In this document: one piece after another, positions 15,404-24,176 of the stretch
Layout: each line of letters opens with the position of its first letter
Position numbering within the stretch: the first letter of the stretch is position 1
Assembly (NCBI RefSeq): GCF_007680845.1
Contig: NZ_VEIY01000002.1
Location: 596,911-660,910, forward strand
DNA length: 64,000 bases
From: Curtobacterium pusillum
GTDB lineage: Bacteria; Actinomycetota; Actinomycetes; Actinomycetales; Microbacteriaceae
Reading direction: 5' to 3'
Made by a program: the position numbers and the translations under genes
Notes under the pieces: generated by a model
Told to the model about the DNA's origin: nothing
The model's database searches: none
What the model saw: only the letters and a program-made list of their open reading frames with translations

Positions 15404-16726
15404 ATGCTCGACGTCGACCCGCTCACCTGGGACCCACCCGCCGGACGCATCACCGGCATCGCCGACGGCACCGTCGTCCGCGCCCTCGGGATCCCCTACG
15501 CACGAGCCGAGCGCTTCGCACCACCCGAGCCCTGGCCCGTGTTCGACGAGCCGTACCCCGCGACCACCCCGTCCCCCGTGGCGCCGCAGTCCCAGGCGAC
15601 GTTCGTCGACCAGTTGCTCCACCCGGTGGAGGGGCTCGTGGTCGACGAGCACTGCCAACGCCTCTCGATCACGGCACCGGCCGAGGTCGCGCCCGGTGAA
15701 CGGCTCCCGGTCGTCGTCTGGATCCACGGTGGCTCGTACGTCATCGGCGGCGGAGACCTGCCGATCTACGACGCGCACGACCTCGTCTCCGAGCAGCGGG
15801 TCGTGTTCGTCTCCGTGACGTTCCGGCTCGGGGTCCTCGGGTTCCTCGGTGACGGCGCCACGGTGCCGGCGAACCTCGGGCTCCTCGACCTCGTCGCGGC
15901 ACTGCGCTGGGTCCGAGCGAACATCGCCGCGTTTGGTGGTGACCCCGAGCTCGTGACGGTCGCCGGGCAGTCCGCCGGGGGCGATGCGGCTGCCCACCTC
16001 ATGATCAGCGACGGGGCGGCCGGACTGTTCCGGCGGGCGATCATCCAGAGCGCTCCGCTCGGGCTCTCGCGCGGACGCGCACGGATGAACCGCGCGATGC
16101 TCCGTGCGGTCGGTGTGGTCGGGCCGGACCTGTCGCTCGACGCCGTGCTCGAGCGGCAGGCGCTCGGGGAACGGGCCGCTGCACCGTTCGGTCTGTCGGG
16201 CGGGATGCCGTACGGCACGCAGTACGGCTTCGCGCCGTTGCCCGCCGAGCGTGGACTCGACGCGGCCTGGAGTGCGGTCGCCCCCGGGATCGACGTCCTC
16301 ATCGGCTCCGGCGACGACGAGACCGGGATGTACGTGCCGCTCGTCCCCGGACTCCGGTCGATCGCCCGGTCCCGGATCGTGCGGCCGCTCCTCCGGTGGC
16401 TCCTCGTGCGGCCGCTGTCCGAGGTCATCTACGGGCGCGACGTCCGACGGTTCGCCGCGCGGCACCGAGCGGCTGGCGGTCGGGCGACCACGTACCGACT
16501 GCACCGCGGCGTGACGACGAAGCCGACGGGAGCGGTGCACATGAGCGACCTGCCCCTGCTCCTCGGTGGGCGTGCGGCGTGGGCGGGGTCCCGGTTCGTG
16601 ACGGAGCAGGACTGGGCCGAGGTCGAGCGCCGCGGGCCCGCCTTCCGGGCGATCTGGGCGGAGTTCGCCCGCACCGGGCGGGTGACGGCGGCCGACGACG
16701 AGACGCTGACGTTCGACCGGGGCTGA
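15404..16726 (+). CDS. type-B carboxylesterase / para-nitrobenzyl esterase family
   Basis: 440 aa alpha/beta hydrolase. The family landmarks are in order: GIPYARAERF near the N-terminus, oxyanion-hole motif HGGSYVIGG (about 108-116), nucleophile elbow VAGQSAGG with the catalytic Ser (about residue 190), the acid in GSGDDETG (about 305), and the His in TGAVHMSDL (about 382). It hydrolyses carboxylic esters; the natural substrate is unknown. No signal peptide is seen, so it is probably cytoplasmic. A small hairpin (CGCCCA-N4-TGGGCG at 16761-16776) may end its transcript. Confidence 0.92.
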   Translation: MLDVDPLTWDPPAGRITGIADGTVVRALGIPYARAERFAPPEPWPVFDEPYPATTPSPVAPQSQATFVDQLLHPVEGLVVDEHCQRLSITAPAEVAPGERLPVVVWIHGGSYVIGGGDLPIYDAHDLVSEQRVVFVSVTFRLGVLGFLGDGATVPANLGLLDLVAALRWVRANIAAFGGDPELVTVAGQSAGGDAAAHLMISDGAAGLFRRAIIQSAPLGLSRGRARMNRAMLRAVGVVGPDLSLDAVLERQALGERAAAPFGLSGGMPYGTQYGFAPLPAERGLDAAWSAVAPGIDVLIGSGDDETGMYVPLVPGLRSIARSRIVRPLLRWLLVRPLSEVIYGRDVRRFAARHRAAGGRATTYRLHRGVTTKPTGAVHMSDLPLLLGGRAAWAGSRFVTEQDWAEVERRGPAFRAIWAEFARTGRVTAADDETLTFDRG

Positions 16727-16863
16727 AACCGGGCGGGTCCGGCGGAGCGGTCCGGCGGTCCGCCCATCGGTGGGCGTCGGTCGGGGCGGGCGGGCGCCCG
16801 TGCGCGTCCGTCCCCAGAACTGGCGGTCGCGGGCCGGTGGTCGTGGCCCGGAGAATCGACGGC

Positions 16864-17454
16864 ATGCCCGGATCCGATGCCGACCTGCGCGCCCGCATCG
16901 TGACGGGCGCGATCGCGGCCTACCGCGTCGCCGACTTCCACACGGTCGGTCCCGCCGAGGTCGCCACCCACGCGGAGGTCCCCGAGTCCGAGGTCCGCCG
17001 GGTCTACCCGATGTGGGAACTCCTCGTCGTCGCCGTCATGGACCGCTGGAACAACGGCAACCGCCGTGCGCTCTGGGTCGTCGCCGAGCGGTCCGGCGCC
17101 GTGGCCTACCTCCGCGCCCGACTCGAGGCCGGCCGCGACGAACCGGCACTCGTCCGGCTCCGGATCGCCCTCCTCAGCGCTGCGTCGAGCCCCGAGCACC
17201 CGGCGGCCGGGTGGTTCCGCAGCCAGTACACGCACTCGTTCGAGGACGTCACCCTCGCTCTCGTGCGGGACGTCGTCGCGGGGCGCGAACCCCGCGGGAC
17301 CTCGCCCCGGCACGCGGCCGAGCAGCTCGTCGCCCTGTACGAGGGACTCCAGTTGCAGTCGATGCTCCGCGACGACGTCGATGCACTCGGTGGGTTCGAC
17401 CGGGCCGTGGCACGGATGCGGGCCGGTTGGGCCGCGGCCGCAGCGACCGTCTGA
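16864..17454 (+). CDS. TetR-like transcriptional regulator (divergent HTH)
   Basis: 196 aa helical protein. The N-terminal 50 residues resemble a TetR HTH in layout (LRARIVTGAIAAYRVADFHTV, a helix with PAEVATHAEVPESEVRRVYP, then WELLVVAVMDRW), and the 130-residue remainder resembles a TetR C-terminal domain with LVALYEGLQLQSML. The usual YxYFxxKxxL segment is replaced by VRRVYPMWELL, so DNA binding should be treated as probable rather than certain. It is 58 nt upstream of a NUDIX gene. Confidence 0.75.
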   Translation: MPGSDADLRARIVTGAIAAYRVADFHTVGPAEVATHAEVPESEVRRVYPMWELLVVAVMDRWNNGNRRALWVVAERSGAVAYLRARLEAGRDEPALVRLRIALLSAASSPEHPAAGWFRSQYTHSFEDVTLALVRDVVAGREPRGTSPRHAAEQLVALYEGLQLQSMLRDDVDALGGFDRAVARMRAGWAAAAATV

Positions 17455-17512
17455 CCTGCGCGTCCCGGCGCGGCTCGGCGCCGGTCCAGCAGCGAACTGG
17501 CATGGTCGGCTG

Positions 17513-17953
17513 ATGGAGTACACGGACTACGACACCCGGCTCGCCGCCTACGGCGTGATCACGGACCGCGACCACGTGCTCCTCGCCAAGCTCCGGTTCC
17601 CCGAGGCCGGCACGTGGACCCTCCCTGGCGGCGGGGTCGAGTTCGACGAGTCGGTGGAGCAGGCCGTCGTGCGGGAGATCCGCGAGGAGACCGGGTTCGA
17701 GGCGTCCGTCGGCGCGCTGCTCGGTGTCCGGCACCACATCGTCCCCGCTGAGCGGCGGATCCACGCGACGGGTCGCCCGATGAAGGCCGTGCAGGTCGTG
17801 TTCCGCGCCACGATCACGGGCGGGGCACTGCGGTCCGAGGAGGACGGCTCCACCGACGAAGCCGCGTGGGTGCCGATCGCCGAGCTACCCCACCACCGCC
17901 ATGGTCTCGTCGTGCCGATCGCCCTCGGGTGGGCCGGTGCCCTGACCCGCTGA
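17513..17953 (+). CDS. NUDIX hydrolase
   Basis: 146 aa. A complete Nudix box runs through GGGVEFDESVEQAVV and then REIREETGFE (about residues 39-63), with the REXXEE catalytic glutamates. It hydrolyses a nucleoside diphosphate linked to another group; the specificity is not evident. The start is ATG 17513, giving MEYTDYDTRLAAYGVI. A broken MarR gene lies directly downstream. Confidence 0.9.
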   Translation: MEYTDYDTRLAAYGVITDRDHVLLAKLRFPEAGTWTLPGGGVEFDESVEQAVVREIREETGFEASVGALLGVRHHIVPAERRIHATGRPMKAVQVVFRATITGGALRSEEDGSTDEAAWVPIAELPHHRHGLVVPIALGWAGALTR

Positions 17954-18003
17954 CCGGGCCGGCGTGCTCGTCCGCGGACCGGCGGGCACGGAACGAGGGC
18001 GAC

Positions 18004-18291
18004 GGGCGGGCGGAACGGCGGCGGAACCCGGTCGACCGGCGCGGGGTGGTCATCGCACCGACGGAAGCAGCACGCGACGACCTCGCTCGCGCGTACGGGC
18101 ACATCAACGGGCCGGTGATCGACGTGACCGACGGGCTGACCGAGACCGAGGCGGAAGCGGTCGGTCGGTTCGCACAGCGTCTCGCGGCCTCCCTCCGGCA
18201 GGGGACCGCGGCCGCGGAGCCGGCGTCGGCGCTCGACACGGGTCCGACCCGGGTGCACGACGCGGGCGAGGCGGACCCGCTCGCGGTCTGA
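18004..18291 (+). pseudogene. MarR-family regulator remnant (C-terminal part only)
   Basis: The frame encodes RAERRRNPVDRRGVVIAPTEAARDDL, shown here in its parts: the MarR wing signature NPVDRRGVVIAPTEA, then AYGHINGPVIDVTDGLTETE and a helix EAVGRFAQRLAASLR, which match the end of a MarR protein. The dimerisation helix and recognition helix that should precede the wing are absent, because the NUDIX gene ends at 17953. No good start codon or ribosome site precedes the fragment. It is best read as a truncated gene, though a short expressed peptide is not excluded. Confidence 0.65.
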
Positions 18292-18296
18292 ACCGC

Positions 18297-19013
18297 CTAC
18301 TTCCTCAGCACGCTCACGAACGGCGCCGGCAGGTCCCCGCGCACGGGCGGCCGGACCTGCCACCCGAGGCTGCGCAGTGTCTCGGCGGTCTCGGCGGAGA
18401 ACTGCCGGGCCGTCGCTGCGGCCTCGTCGCGGCGCCAGTCCTTCCGGTACTCGTGCAGTGCCCGCTCCCAGCCGGGCAGCGCATCGACGCCGCACTCGAG
18501 GATGACGAACTCGACGACGTCCGCCAGGCTCGGGCGGAAGTGCGGCCCGGCGAGCGGGAAGTGCAGCGACGACAGTCGGGTCGAGTCACGCCGCCCGGTG
18601 CCGCGGTCTCCGGTCCGTGAGAGCAGGGCGCTGAAGGCGCCGCGCTCCGCATGCAGGTGCCAGTGCGACCGCGGTGTGGACGTGAGGACTTCCTCGTACT
18701 CGAACCGTGCGAGTGGCTGGCGATCCCCGGTCAGGACCAGCGTGTACTTGCTCTCGGCCACGACGAGCGCTTCGTGGTGCGGCTGCCAGCGGAACCGCAT
18801 CGAGAGTGCCAAGGACGCGACGTGTGTTCCACCTGCGAGGAGCCGCATCGACGCGAAGTTGCCGTCTCTCTCGGCGTCCCGGAGGAGCGCGGACCCGTCC
18901 GGCTCGACGGCGCGCGCCCAGAGCTGCACGTCGTGCTCGGGCAGCGCAGCGTCGATGAGCGTCTGCATCCGGTCCACATGGACAGAAGCAGCGTCCAGCA
19001 GGTCACGCATCAT
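18297..19013 (-). CDS. hypothetical protein, second gene of an uncharacterised two-gene module
   Basis: 238 aa soluble protein, from ATG 19013 overlapping the TGA of the 61-aa gene before it (ATGATG). It starts MMRDLLDAASVHVDRMQ and contains an Arg/His/Trp-rich middle (SHWHLHAERGAF), then SLHFPLAGPHFRPSLADVVEF and a helical ending with QFSAETAETLRSLGWQV. I do not assign a domain. Similar large-plus-small pairs occur in Microbacteriaceae to my knowledge, and the arrangement suggests the small protein acts with this one. Toxin-antitoxin function is possible but not shown. Confidence 0.75.
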   Translation of the reverse strand: MMRDLLDAASVHVDRMQTLIDAALPEHDVQLWARAVEPDGSALLRDAERDGNFASMRLLAGGTHVASLALSMRFRWQPHHEALVVAESKYTLVLTGDRQPLARFEYEEVLTSTPRSHWHLHAERGAFSALLSRTGDRGTGRRDSTRLSSLHFPLAGPHFRPSLADVVEFVILECGVDALPGWERALHEYRKDWRRDEAAATARQFSAETAETLRSLGWQVRPPVRGDLPAPFVSVLRK

Positions 19014-19195
19014 CGCTCGCCGAGGAGGAACGAGATGCCGTCGAGGTCCTCGCGCGCGTAGTACTCCTCGACGTCGAGGTCGCGCCACCTCTCGATCGGT
19101 GCGAACTCGCGTTCGTCCAGGTTCCACTTCCGGTACAACTCGGCACGCCGCGCACGCAGCTCGTCGCGATCCGCGATCTCCACTCGGATGGTCAT
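19010..19195 (-). CDS. small hypothetical protein, first gene of the two-gene module
   Basis: 61 aa, beginning MTIRVEIADRDELRARRAEL and ending EDLDGISFLLGER. It is charged and predicted helical, with many Arg, Glu and Asp residues, and the L-D-x-I-x-F-L-L-G ending is a recurrent feature of such small actinobacterial proteins. It starts at ATG 19195 behind GAGAGG. Its stop overlaps the start of the 238-aa partner by ATGA, which implies obligate co-translation. Function unknown. Confidence 0.72.
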   Translation of the reverse strand: MTIRVEIADRDELRARRAELYRKWNLDEREFAPIERWRDLDVEEYYAREDLDGISFLLGER

Positions 19196-19278
19196 GATGG
19201 TCCTCTCGTCGGTTGGAGGACCGAGGGTAGGACCGTGAGTTCGCAGAATGCGACTTTTCCGAATACCGTATTTCTCGG

Positions 19279-19647
19279 CTACTCCTGGATGACGCTCAGG
19301 ACGTTCCCCGACGGGTCGGTGAACCACGCGATGAGCGGGCCGCCCTTCCGGTTCACGCCCTTGTCGTCGGTCATCCCCTCGTAGTGCAGGAACGACACCC
19401 CCTTCGCGGCGAGCTCGTCCACCGCGGTGTCGACGTCCGGCACCGGGAAGTTGAGCACCGTGAAGGACGCCGGCTCGTGCGCGGGCCCCTTCGGGTAGAC
19501 GAGCACGTGGTGACCGTCGCCGAGGTGCAGGGAGAGCATGCCGTGGTCCTCGGAGACCCCGACTCCCAGGACGTCCTCGTAGAACGCCTTCGCCTCGGGC
19601 ACGTCACGCACCGAGAACCCGCTGAACGCCTTCGTCGCATCGACCAT
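19279..19647 (-). CDS. VOC family protein (glyoxalase/bleomycin-resistance fold)
   Basis: 122 aa, from ATG 19647. Two beta-alpha-beta-beta-beta modules are recognisable: [21 protein letters not shown] in the first, and [16 protein letters not shown] in the second, ending in [15 protein letters not shown]. The terminal Glu/Asp-type ligands fit a metal-binding VOC protein, but the substrate (thiol adduct, antibiotic or other) cannot be inferred. It is divergent from the P-loop kinase gene, with only 54 nt between the starts. Confidence 0.9.
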   Translation of the reverse strand: MVDATKAFSGFSVRDVPEAKAFYEDVLGVGVSEDHGMLSLHLGDGHHVLVYPKGPAHEPASFTVLNFPVPDVDTAVDELAAKGVSFLHYEGMTDDKGVNRKGGPLIAWFTDPSGNVLSVIQE

Positions 19648-19701
19648 GCGGCAAGTGAACCACCGGCGGCGCCCGTCGGTGCGCTCTGTCAGGATGAACC
19701 C

Positions 19702-20343
19702 GTGCCCCACCCCGAGATGTCCGTCGACGAAGCGGTCGAGCGTGCGGTGCTGCTCGCCGGCAGGGGACGTCGGACGGTCCTCGGGATCGCCGGCGCACCG
19801 GGTGCGGGCAAGTCCACCCTCGCCCGGCGGATCGTCGCCGCGGTGGATGCGTCGCTCGGCGCCGGAACCGCGGTGCAGGTGCCGATGGACGGCTTCCACC
19901 TGTCGAACGCAGCGCTCGACGCCCTCGGGCGTCGTGGGCGCAAGGGGTCGATCGACACGTTCGACGGCGACGGGTACGTGGCGCTGGTCCGCCGGGTGGC
20001 AGACGCGGACGGACCCACCGTCTGGGCGCCCGACTTCGACCGCCGCGTCGACGAGCCCGTCGCCGGCAGCATCCCCGTCCCGCCCGACGCCCGGCTCGTG
20101 GTGTCGGAGGGCAACTACCTCCTCGACGACACCGAACCGTGGGCAGCGCTCCTGGGCCTCCTCACCGAGACGTGGTTCTGCGTGGTCGACGACGCCGTCC
20201 GCGTCGACCGCCTGGTCGGTCGGCACATGCGGCACGGACGCGACCACGAGGCGGCCCGCAGCTGGGCGGTGGAGGTCGACGGCGTGAACGCCGCGAGGGT
20301 CGCGTCCACGGTGGGCCGTGCCTCCAGGACCGTACGGACCTGA
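19702..20343 (+). CDS. P-loop nucleoside/nucleotide kinase family protein (uridine kinase-like)
   Basis: 213 aa, starting at GTG 19702 with AGGA 7 nt upstream; ATG 19717 is an alternative. Walker A is GAPGAGKST (about residues 32-40), followed by [10 protein letters not shown], the Asp/His substrate motif of the uridine-kinase/pantothenate-kinase-like group. Further landmarks are [19 protein letters not shown] and the R-rich lid ([13 protein letters not shown]). These features are shared with the FrcK/YfdG-type kinases of sugar pathways, so it may phosphorylate a sugar or nucleoside. It is followed after 37 nt by the NmrA-like gene. Confidence 0.88.
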   Translation: MPHPEMSVDEAVERAVLLAGRGRRTVLGIAGAPGAGKSTLARRIVAAVDASLGAGTAVQVPMDGFHLSNAALDALGRRGRKGSIDTFDGDGYVALVRRVADADGPTVWAPDFDRRVDEPVAGSIPVPPDARLVVSEGNYLLDDTEPWAALLGLLTETWFCVVDDAVRVDRLVGRHMRHGRDHEAARSWAVEVDGVNAARVASTVGRASRTVRT

Positions 20344-20380
20344 CCCGACGACCAACGGAACCACCACGACAGGAGCGACC

Positions 20381-21211
20381 ATGACCATCGCGATCACCGG
20401 TGCCACCGGGAACATCGGCGGCGCCGTCGCGCGCGCCCTCGCGGACGACGGCGTGCCGTTCCGGATGCTCGTCCGGGACGCCGCACGTGCGCCCGAGCTC
20501 CCCGGAGCGGACGTCGCCGTCGCCTCGTTCGACGACGCGGACGCGAGCCGTGCGGCGCTCGAGGGCGTGGACGTGCTCCTCATGGTCTCGGCGGCGGAGG
20601 CCGAGGACCGCCTCGCCCAGCACCGGAAGTTCGTCTCCGCCGCGGCGACGGCAGGGGTCCGGCACGTCGTCTACACGTCCTTCGCGGGCGCTGCGGCCGA
20701 TGCGACGTTCACGCTCGGGCGCGACCACTGGGCGACGGAGCAGGCGATCCGGGCGACCTCGATGGCGCACACGTTCCTGCGGGACTCGTTCTACCTGGAC
20801 TTCGTCGAGGACCTCGTCGGCGAGGACGGCGTCATCCGCGGCCCGGCCGGCGACGGTGCGATGGCGGCGGTCGCGCGGGCGGACGTGGCGCGGGTCGCGA
20901 CGGAGGTCCTCCGGAACCCGTCGGCGCACCTGGACCGGACGTACGAGCTGACCGGGCCGGTGGCGATCACGCTGGCACAGGCGGCCGCGACGGTGTCCGA
21001 GGTCCGGGGCCGAACGGTCACGTACCAGCCGGAGACGCTGGAGGAGGCGTACGCCTCACGTGCGAAGTGGCACCCCGAGCCGTGGCAGGCCGACGCGTGG
21101 GTGAGCACCTACACGGCGATCGCCGAGGGTGCGCTTGCGCGGGTGTCGGGCGACGTGGAGCGGGTCACCGGCCGTCGGCCGCTGTCCCTGCGCGAGGTGC
21201 TCGAGGGCTGA
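20381..21211 (+). CDS. NmrA/atypical SDR family NAD(P)-binding oxidoreductase
   Basis: 276 aa from ATG 20381 behind ACAGGAG. N-terminal Rossmann motif [12 protein letters not shown] (about 4-15), then the acidic and DLLLM-like strands ([11 protein letters not shown]) and HVVYTSFAG. The C-terminal half contains [15 protein letters not shown] and the segment with [12 protein letters not shown], as in NmrA/QorB-like (SDR_a5) proteins. These bind NAD(P) and act as quinone or flavin-type reductases or as redox sensors; which of these applies here is unknown. Confidence 0.9.
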   Translation: MTIAITGATGNIGGAVARALADDGVPFRMLVRDAARAPELPGADVAVASFDDADASRAALEGVDVLLMVSAAEAEDRLAQHRKFVSAAATAGVRHVVYTSFAGAAADATFTLGRDHWATEQAIRATSMAHTFLRDSFYLDFVEDLVGEDGVIRGPAGDGAMAAVARADVARVATEVLRNPSAHLDRTYELTGPVAITLAQAAATVSEVRGRTVTYQPETLEEAYASRAKWHPEPWQADAWVSTYTAIAEGALARVSGDVERVTGRRPLSLREVLEG

Positions 21212-21220
21212 ACGCGGACG

Positions 21221-21250
21221 CGCGGACGGGAGGCGCGGCTCGCCTCCGCC
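21221..21250. repeat. short palindromic repeat copy (GGAGGCG/CGCCTCC)
   Basis: GGACGGGAGGCGCGGCTCGC and onward: arms GGAGGCG (21229-21235) and CGCCTCC (21241-21247) with a 5-nt loop. It lies between two convergent genes (NmrA-like SDR and the CynX-type transporter), where it can act as a bidirectional terminator. Confidence 0.7.
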
Positions 21251-21296
21251 CCGGGACGCACGTCCGACGCGGTGCCGGTCCGGGGCACGTGCCGGC

Positions 21297-22568
21297 TCAG
21301 GGCACGCGTCGCGCCGCGATCGTCCCGACGATCCCCAGGGTCAGCACCGCGACGAGCACGACGAGCAGCGGAGCCGTCCACGCCCCGGTCGCCCCGTGCA
21401 GGGACCCGGCGACGAGGGGCCCCGCCGAACCGAGCAGGTACCCGCCGCCCTGCACGAACGCGGACATCCGGCGGGCGTCGGCGTCGCTCGACACGATCCG
21501 GACGATCACGATGAAGATCACGGTGATCCCGCCACCCTGGGCAGCGCCCCCGAGGACGGACCAGACCAGCCACAGCTGCGGGGCGAACAGGAGCCCGAGG
21601 GGCATCGCGAGCCAGAGGAACGCGACGAGGGAGATGATCGCGCGGGGGCGCCACCTCGCGGCGAGCACCGGCACGCCGAGCGCACCGACGACCGCGAGGA
21701 TCTGGAACACCGAGGAACTCGCGCCCGACGACGCCTTGGAGAAGCCGATCTCGTCGTGCAGGAGCGTCGGGATCCAGGCGGTGAGCGCGTAGTACGAGAA
21801 CGCCTGCCCGCCGAAGGCGAGGGTCAGGCCCCACGTGATGAGCCGACGGGCGGGTCGGACGGGCTCGACCGGCGCGGTCGACGACGGAATCGTCCGGATC
21901 GCGCCGGTGCCCAGCACCTGGTCGATCGGTCCGGTGACGGGGACGGGCTCGCTCGAGCGGACCGGGCGCAGCCACGCGGCGCGGCCACCGACGGCGTACG
22001 TCCACGCGAGCCCGGCGATGACGGCGAGCACGCCCCAGACCGCGATCGCGACCGGCCACCCCCAGGCGGCGGCGATCGGCGCGGTGCCGAGCGACGTGAT
22101 CATCGACCCGACGTTGAGCGCCGACGTGTAGACGCCCGTCACGAGTCCGACGCGCTCCGGGGAGGTGTCGCGCCGGATCACCACCGGGATGACCACGTTG
22201 CCGATCGTGATGCCGATGCCGATGATCGCCGTGCCGATGAGCAGCGACGCCGCGGAGGGTGTCGACCGGACGACGGTGCCCGCGAGGACGATCACGAGCG
22301 ACAGGGACAGCGCCCGCTCGGGGTCGGCCTTGGCGATCACCCAGCTGGCGAACGGCGTCGCGAGGGCGAAGCACAGCACCGGGATGGTGGTCAGCAGCCC
22401 CGCGACGGTGGCGGTGAGACCGAGGTCGACCCGGATGTCCCCGATCACCGGGGCGGGGGCGACGATCGGGCCGCGGAGGTTCAGCGCGACGAGGACGATC
22501 GCCGCGGGGAGGAGCCACGCTGCGCCGCGGAGGCCCGCGCGCGCCCGGTCACCAGCCGCGCCGGTCAT
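21297..22568 (-). CDS. MFS transporter, CynX/NimT (cyanate/nitroimidazole) type
   Basis: 423 aa with about twelve spans. The N-terminal ALNLRGPIVAPAPVIGDIR is a hallmark of the CynX/NimT/YycB group, and the loop 2-3 region reads SWVIAKADPERA. Long cytoplasmic linker (about 200-240) before the second half. Its ATG overlaps the stop of the HAD phosphatase gene upstream (ATGA at 22565-22568). The transported substrate cannot be assigned; cyanate has been proposed for the prototype only. Confidence 0.9.
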   Translation of the reverse strand: MTGAAGDRARAGLRGAAWLLPAAIVLVALNLRGPIVAPAPVIGDIRVDLGLTATVAGLLTTIPVLCFALATPFASWVIAKADPERALSLSLVIVLAGTVVRSTPSAASLLIGTAIIGIGITIGNVVIPVVIRRDTSPERVGLVTGVYTSALNVGSMITSLGTAPIAAAWGWPVAIAVWGVLAVIAGLAWTYAVGGRAAWLRPVRSSEPVPVTGPIDQVLGTGAIRTIPSSTAPVEPVRPARRLITWGLTLAFGGQAFSYYALTAWIPTLLHDEIGFSKASSGASSSVFQILAVVGALGVPVLAARWRPRAIISLVAFLWLAMPLGLLFAPQLWLVWSVLGGAAQGGGITVIFIVIVRIVSSDADARRMSAFVQGGGYLLGSAGPLVAGSLHGATGAWTAPLLVVLVAVLTLGIVGTIAARRVP

Positions 22569-23227
22569 GACGACGGCAGCAGGATCGGCAGCAGGTCGAG
22601 CGGGGTCGCTGCCTGCGCGATGGTGCCCGCGGCCTCGGCGGGGGAGCCGTAGCCCCACTCCGCGAAGACCACAGGGACTCCGTGCACGGCCGCACCCTCG
22701 ACGTCGTGCAGGCGGTCCCCGACGAGCACCGGGCGCGACACGTCGAAGCCGCGGGCGTCGAGCCGGCGCAGCGCTTCCTCGACCACGTCGGCCTTCGAGG
22801 AGCGCACCTCGTCGTCGCTCGCCCCCGTGATGATGTCGATGACCCCGGTGAGCCCGTAGTGCTCGAGGATGTACGTCGCCGGCGTCTCGGGCTTGCTCGT
22901 CGCGGTGGAGATCGGCAGGCCCGCTCCGTGCAGGGTGCGGAGCACGACGTCGATGCCGGGGAACATCGCGGAGTCGAGCGCCCCGTGGGAGAAGTAGTGC
23001 TCGCGGTAAACGGCGAGCGTGTGCTCGGCCTGCGCGGCGTCCATGCCCATGGCCGTCCGGAAGGTGTCCATGATCGGCGGGCCCACGAACGACATCAGCG
23101 TCGCGTGGTCGGGCACGGGGACGCCGACCTTCGTGAACGTGTACGTGAGGCTCTCGAGGATGCCCGGAGCGGAGTCGCTGATGGTGCCGTCGAGGTCGAA
23201 GAGGATGGCGCTGAACGGGCTGGTCAT
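22565..23227 (-). CDS. HAD-IA family hydrolase (phosphoglycolate phosphatase-like)
   Basis: 220 aa. HAD motif I is FDLDGTISDS (Asp11 and Asp13), motif II lies in ISTATSK, motif III is the Lys in RSSKADVVEEAL, and motif IV is VLVGDRLHDVEGA, the usual G-D-x3-D form. The helical cap between motifs I and II fits a phosphoglycolate phosphatase or PHO2-like enzyme. It overlaps the CynX-type transporter by 4 nt, giving a coupled operon. The physiological substrate is unknown. Confidence 0.9.
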   Translation of the reverse strand: MTSPFSAILFDLDGTISDSAPGILESLTYTFTKVGVPVPDHATLMSFVGPPIMDTFRTAMGMDAAQAEHTLAVYREHYFSHGALDSAMFPGIDVVLRTLHGAGLPISTATSKPETPATYILEHYGLTGVIDIITGASDDEVRSSKADVVEEALRRLDARGFDVSRPVLVGDRLHDVEGAAVHGVPVVFAEWGYGSPAEAAGTIAQAATPLDLLPILLPSS

Positions 23228-23274
23228 GTCCTGCCCAGCCTACCGGCGCGCACCGGGACGGACGCGGCGGGGGT

Positions 23275-23291
23275 GAGCCGCGCCTCCTGGG
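23275..23291. repeat. CCGCGCCTCC half-repeat copy
   Basis: GAGCCGCGCCTCCTGG lies between the phosphatase start and the nucS stop. It is the same right-half motif as the copies near 10.1 and 10.6 kb. Confidence 0.5.
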
Positions 23292-23305
23292 CTGCCCGCA
23301 CGCGC

Positions 23306-24001
23306 TCAGAAGAGGCGGGTGTGCCCGCCCTCGATGCCGCGCATCGCGTCGTAGTCGAGCACGAGGACGCGGATCCCGCGGTCCTCGGCCAGCGTGCGGG
23401 CCTGCGGCGCCACCGTCTGCGCCGCGAGCACGCCCTGCACGGGACGGAGCAGCGGGTCGCGGTTCATCAGCTCGAGGTACCGCGTCAGCTGCTCGACCGC
23501 GTCGATGTTGGCGTTCCGCTTCATCTCCACCGCGACGCTCGCGCCGGCGTCGTCCCGCGCGAGGATGTCGACCGGACCGATGGCGGTCATGTACTCGCGG
23601 CGGACCAGGGTGTGCCCGTCCCCGAGGAGCTCGATCTGCTCGGCGAGGAGCTGCTGGAGGTGCGCCTCGACCCCGTCCTTCACGAGGCCGGGGTCCACGC
23701 CGAGGTCGTGGCTCTCGTCGGCGACCACGTCGTGGATCGACACGATGAGCTTGTCCTGCGTCTTCTTCTGCGTGACGGTCCACACCTGGGTGATCCCGGC
23801 GCTCGACTGCTCGTCGTCCGGCTCGGTGATCTCGATCGAGCAGGGCGGGCTCATCCAGTTGAGCGGCTTGTAGCTGCCGCCGTCGGAGTGCACGAGCAGC
23901 GAACCGTCGGCCTTCAGCATGAGCAGACGGGTCGCGAGCGGCAGGTGGGCGGACAGCCGACCGGCGTAGTCGACGGAGCAGCGGGCGATGACGAGACGCA
24001 C
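23306..24001 (-). CDS. nucS: endonuclease NucS (mismatch-specific, EndoMS)
   Basis: 231 aa, the full length of actinobacterial NucS. It begins [16 protein letters not shown], with SVDYxGR typical of the N-terminal DNA-binding/dimerisation domain, then SPPCSIEI. The C-terminal RecB-like nuclease domain shows GPVDILARD and VAVEMKRN, giving the Asp-(Glu-x-Lys) active site, and the helix [13 protein letters not shown]. It cuts both strands at mispairs and replaces the MutS/MutL system in most actinobacteria. It stands alone, flanked by repeat copies. Confidence 0.95.
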   Translation of the reverse strand: MRLVIARCSVDYAGRLSAHLPLATRLLMLKADGSLLVHSDGGSYKPLNWMSPPCSIEITEPDDEQSSAGITQVWTVTQKKTQDKLIVSIHDVVADESHDLGVDPGLVKDGVEAHLQQLLAEQIELLGDGHTLVRREYMTAIGPVDILARDDAGASVAVEMKRNANIDAVEQLTRYLELMNRDPLLRPVQGVLAAQTVAPQARTLAEDRGIRVLVLDYDAMRGIEGGHTRLF

Positions 24002-24176
24002 CCCGGAAGCCTAACCGCCACCGCATCGCCGACCGGACCGGAGGCACCTTCCGTGCAGGTTGCCCGGATTCACATGGTCGTAACGACGTTCTGCACATGT
24101 ACCGCGTCCATCGGTCGTTCTACCGTGGCTGCCACCCCGATCGGCCCACGCCGACACCCCTCCCCGAGGAGCCACG
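24002..24176. promoter_or_regulatory. promoter region of the hydantoinase/DUF917 operon
   Basis: 175 bp between divergent nucS and the NCS1 permease gene. It includes a small inverted repeat GTCGT-A-ACGAC (24077-24087) flanked by two CACATG sequences (24071-24076 and around 24094-24099), which could form a regulator site for the PucR-type protein encoded at the operon end. A degenerate GGAGGC fragment is present near 24041. No gene is seen. Confidence 0.4.

Noticed and set aside
17866..18291. Intact 141-codon gene downstream of NUDIX
   Set aside because: It would start inside the NUDIX gene, and only the last part resembles a protein family (MarR tail), so a remnant is the better reading.
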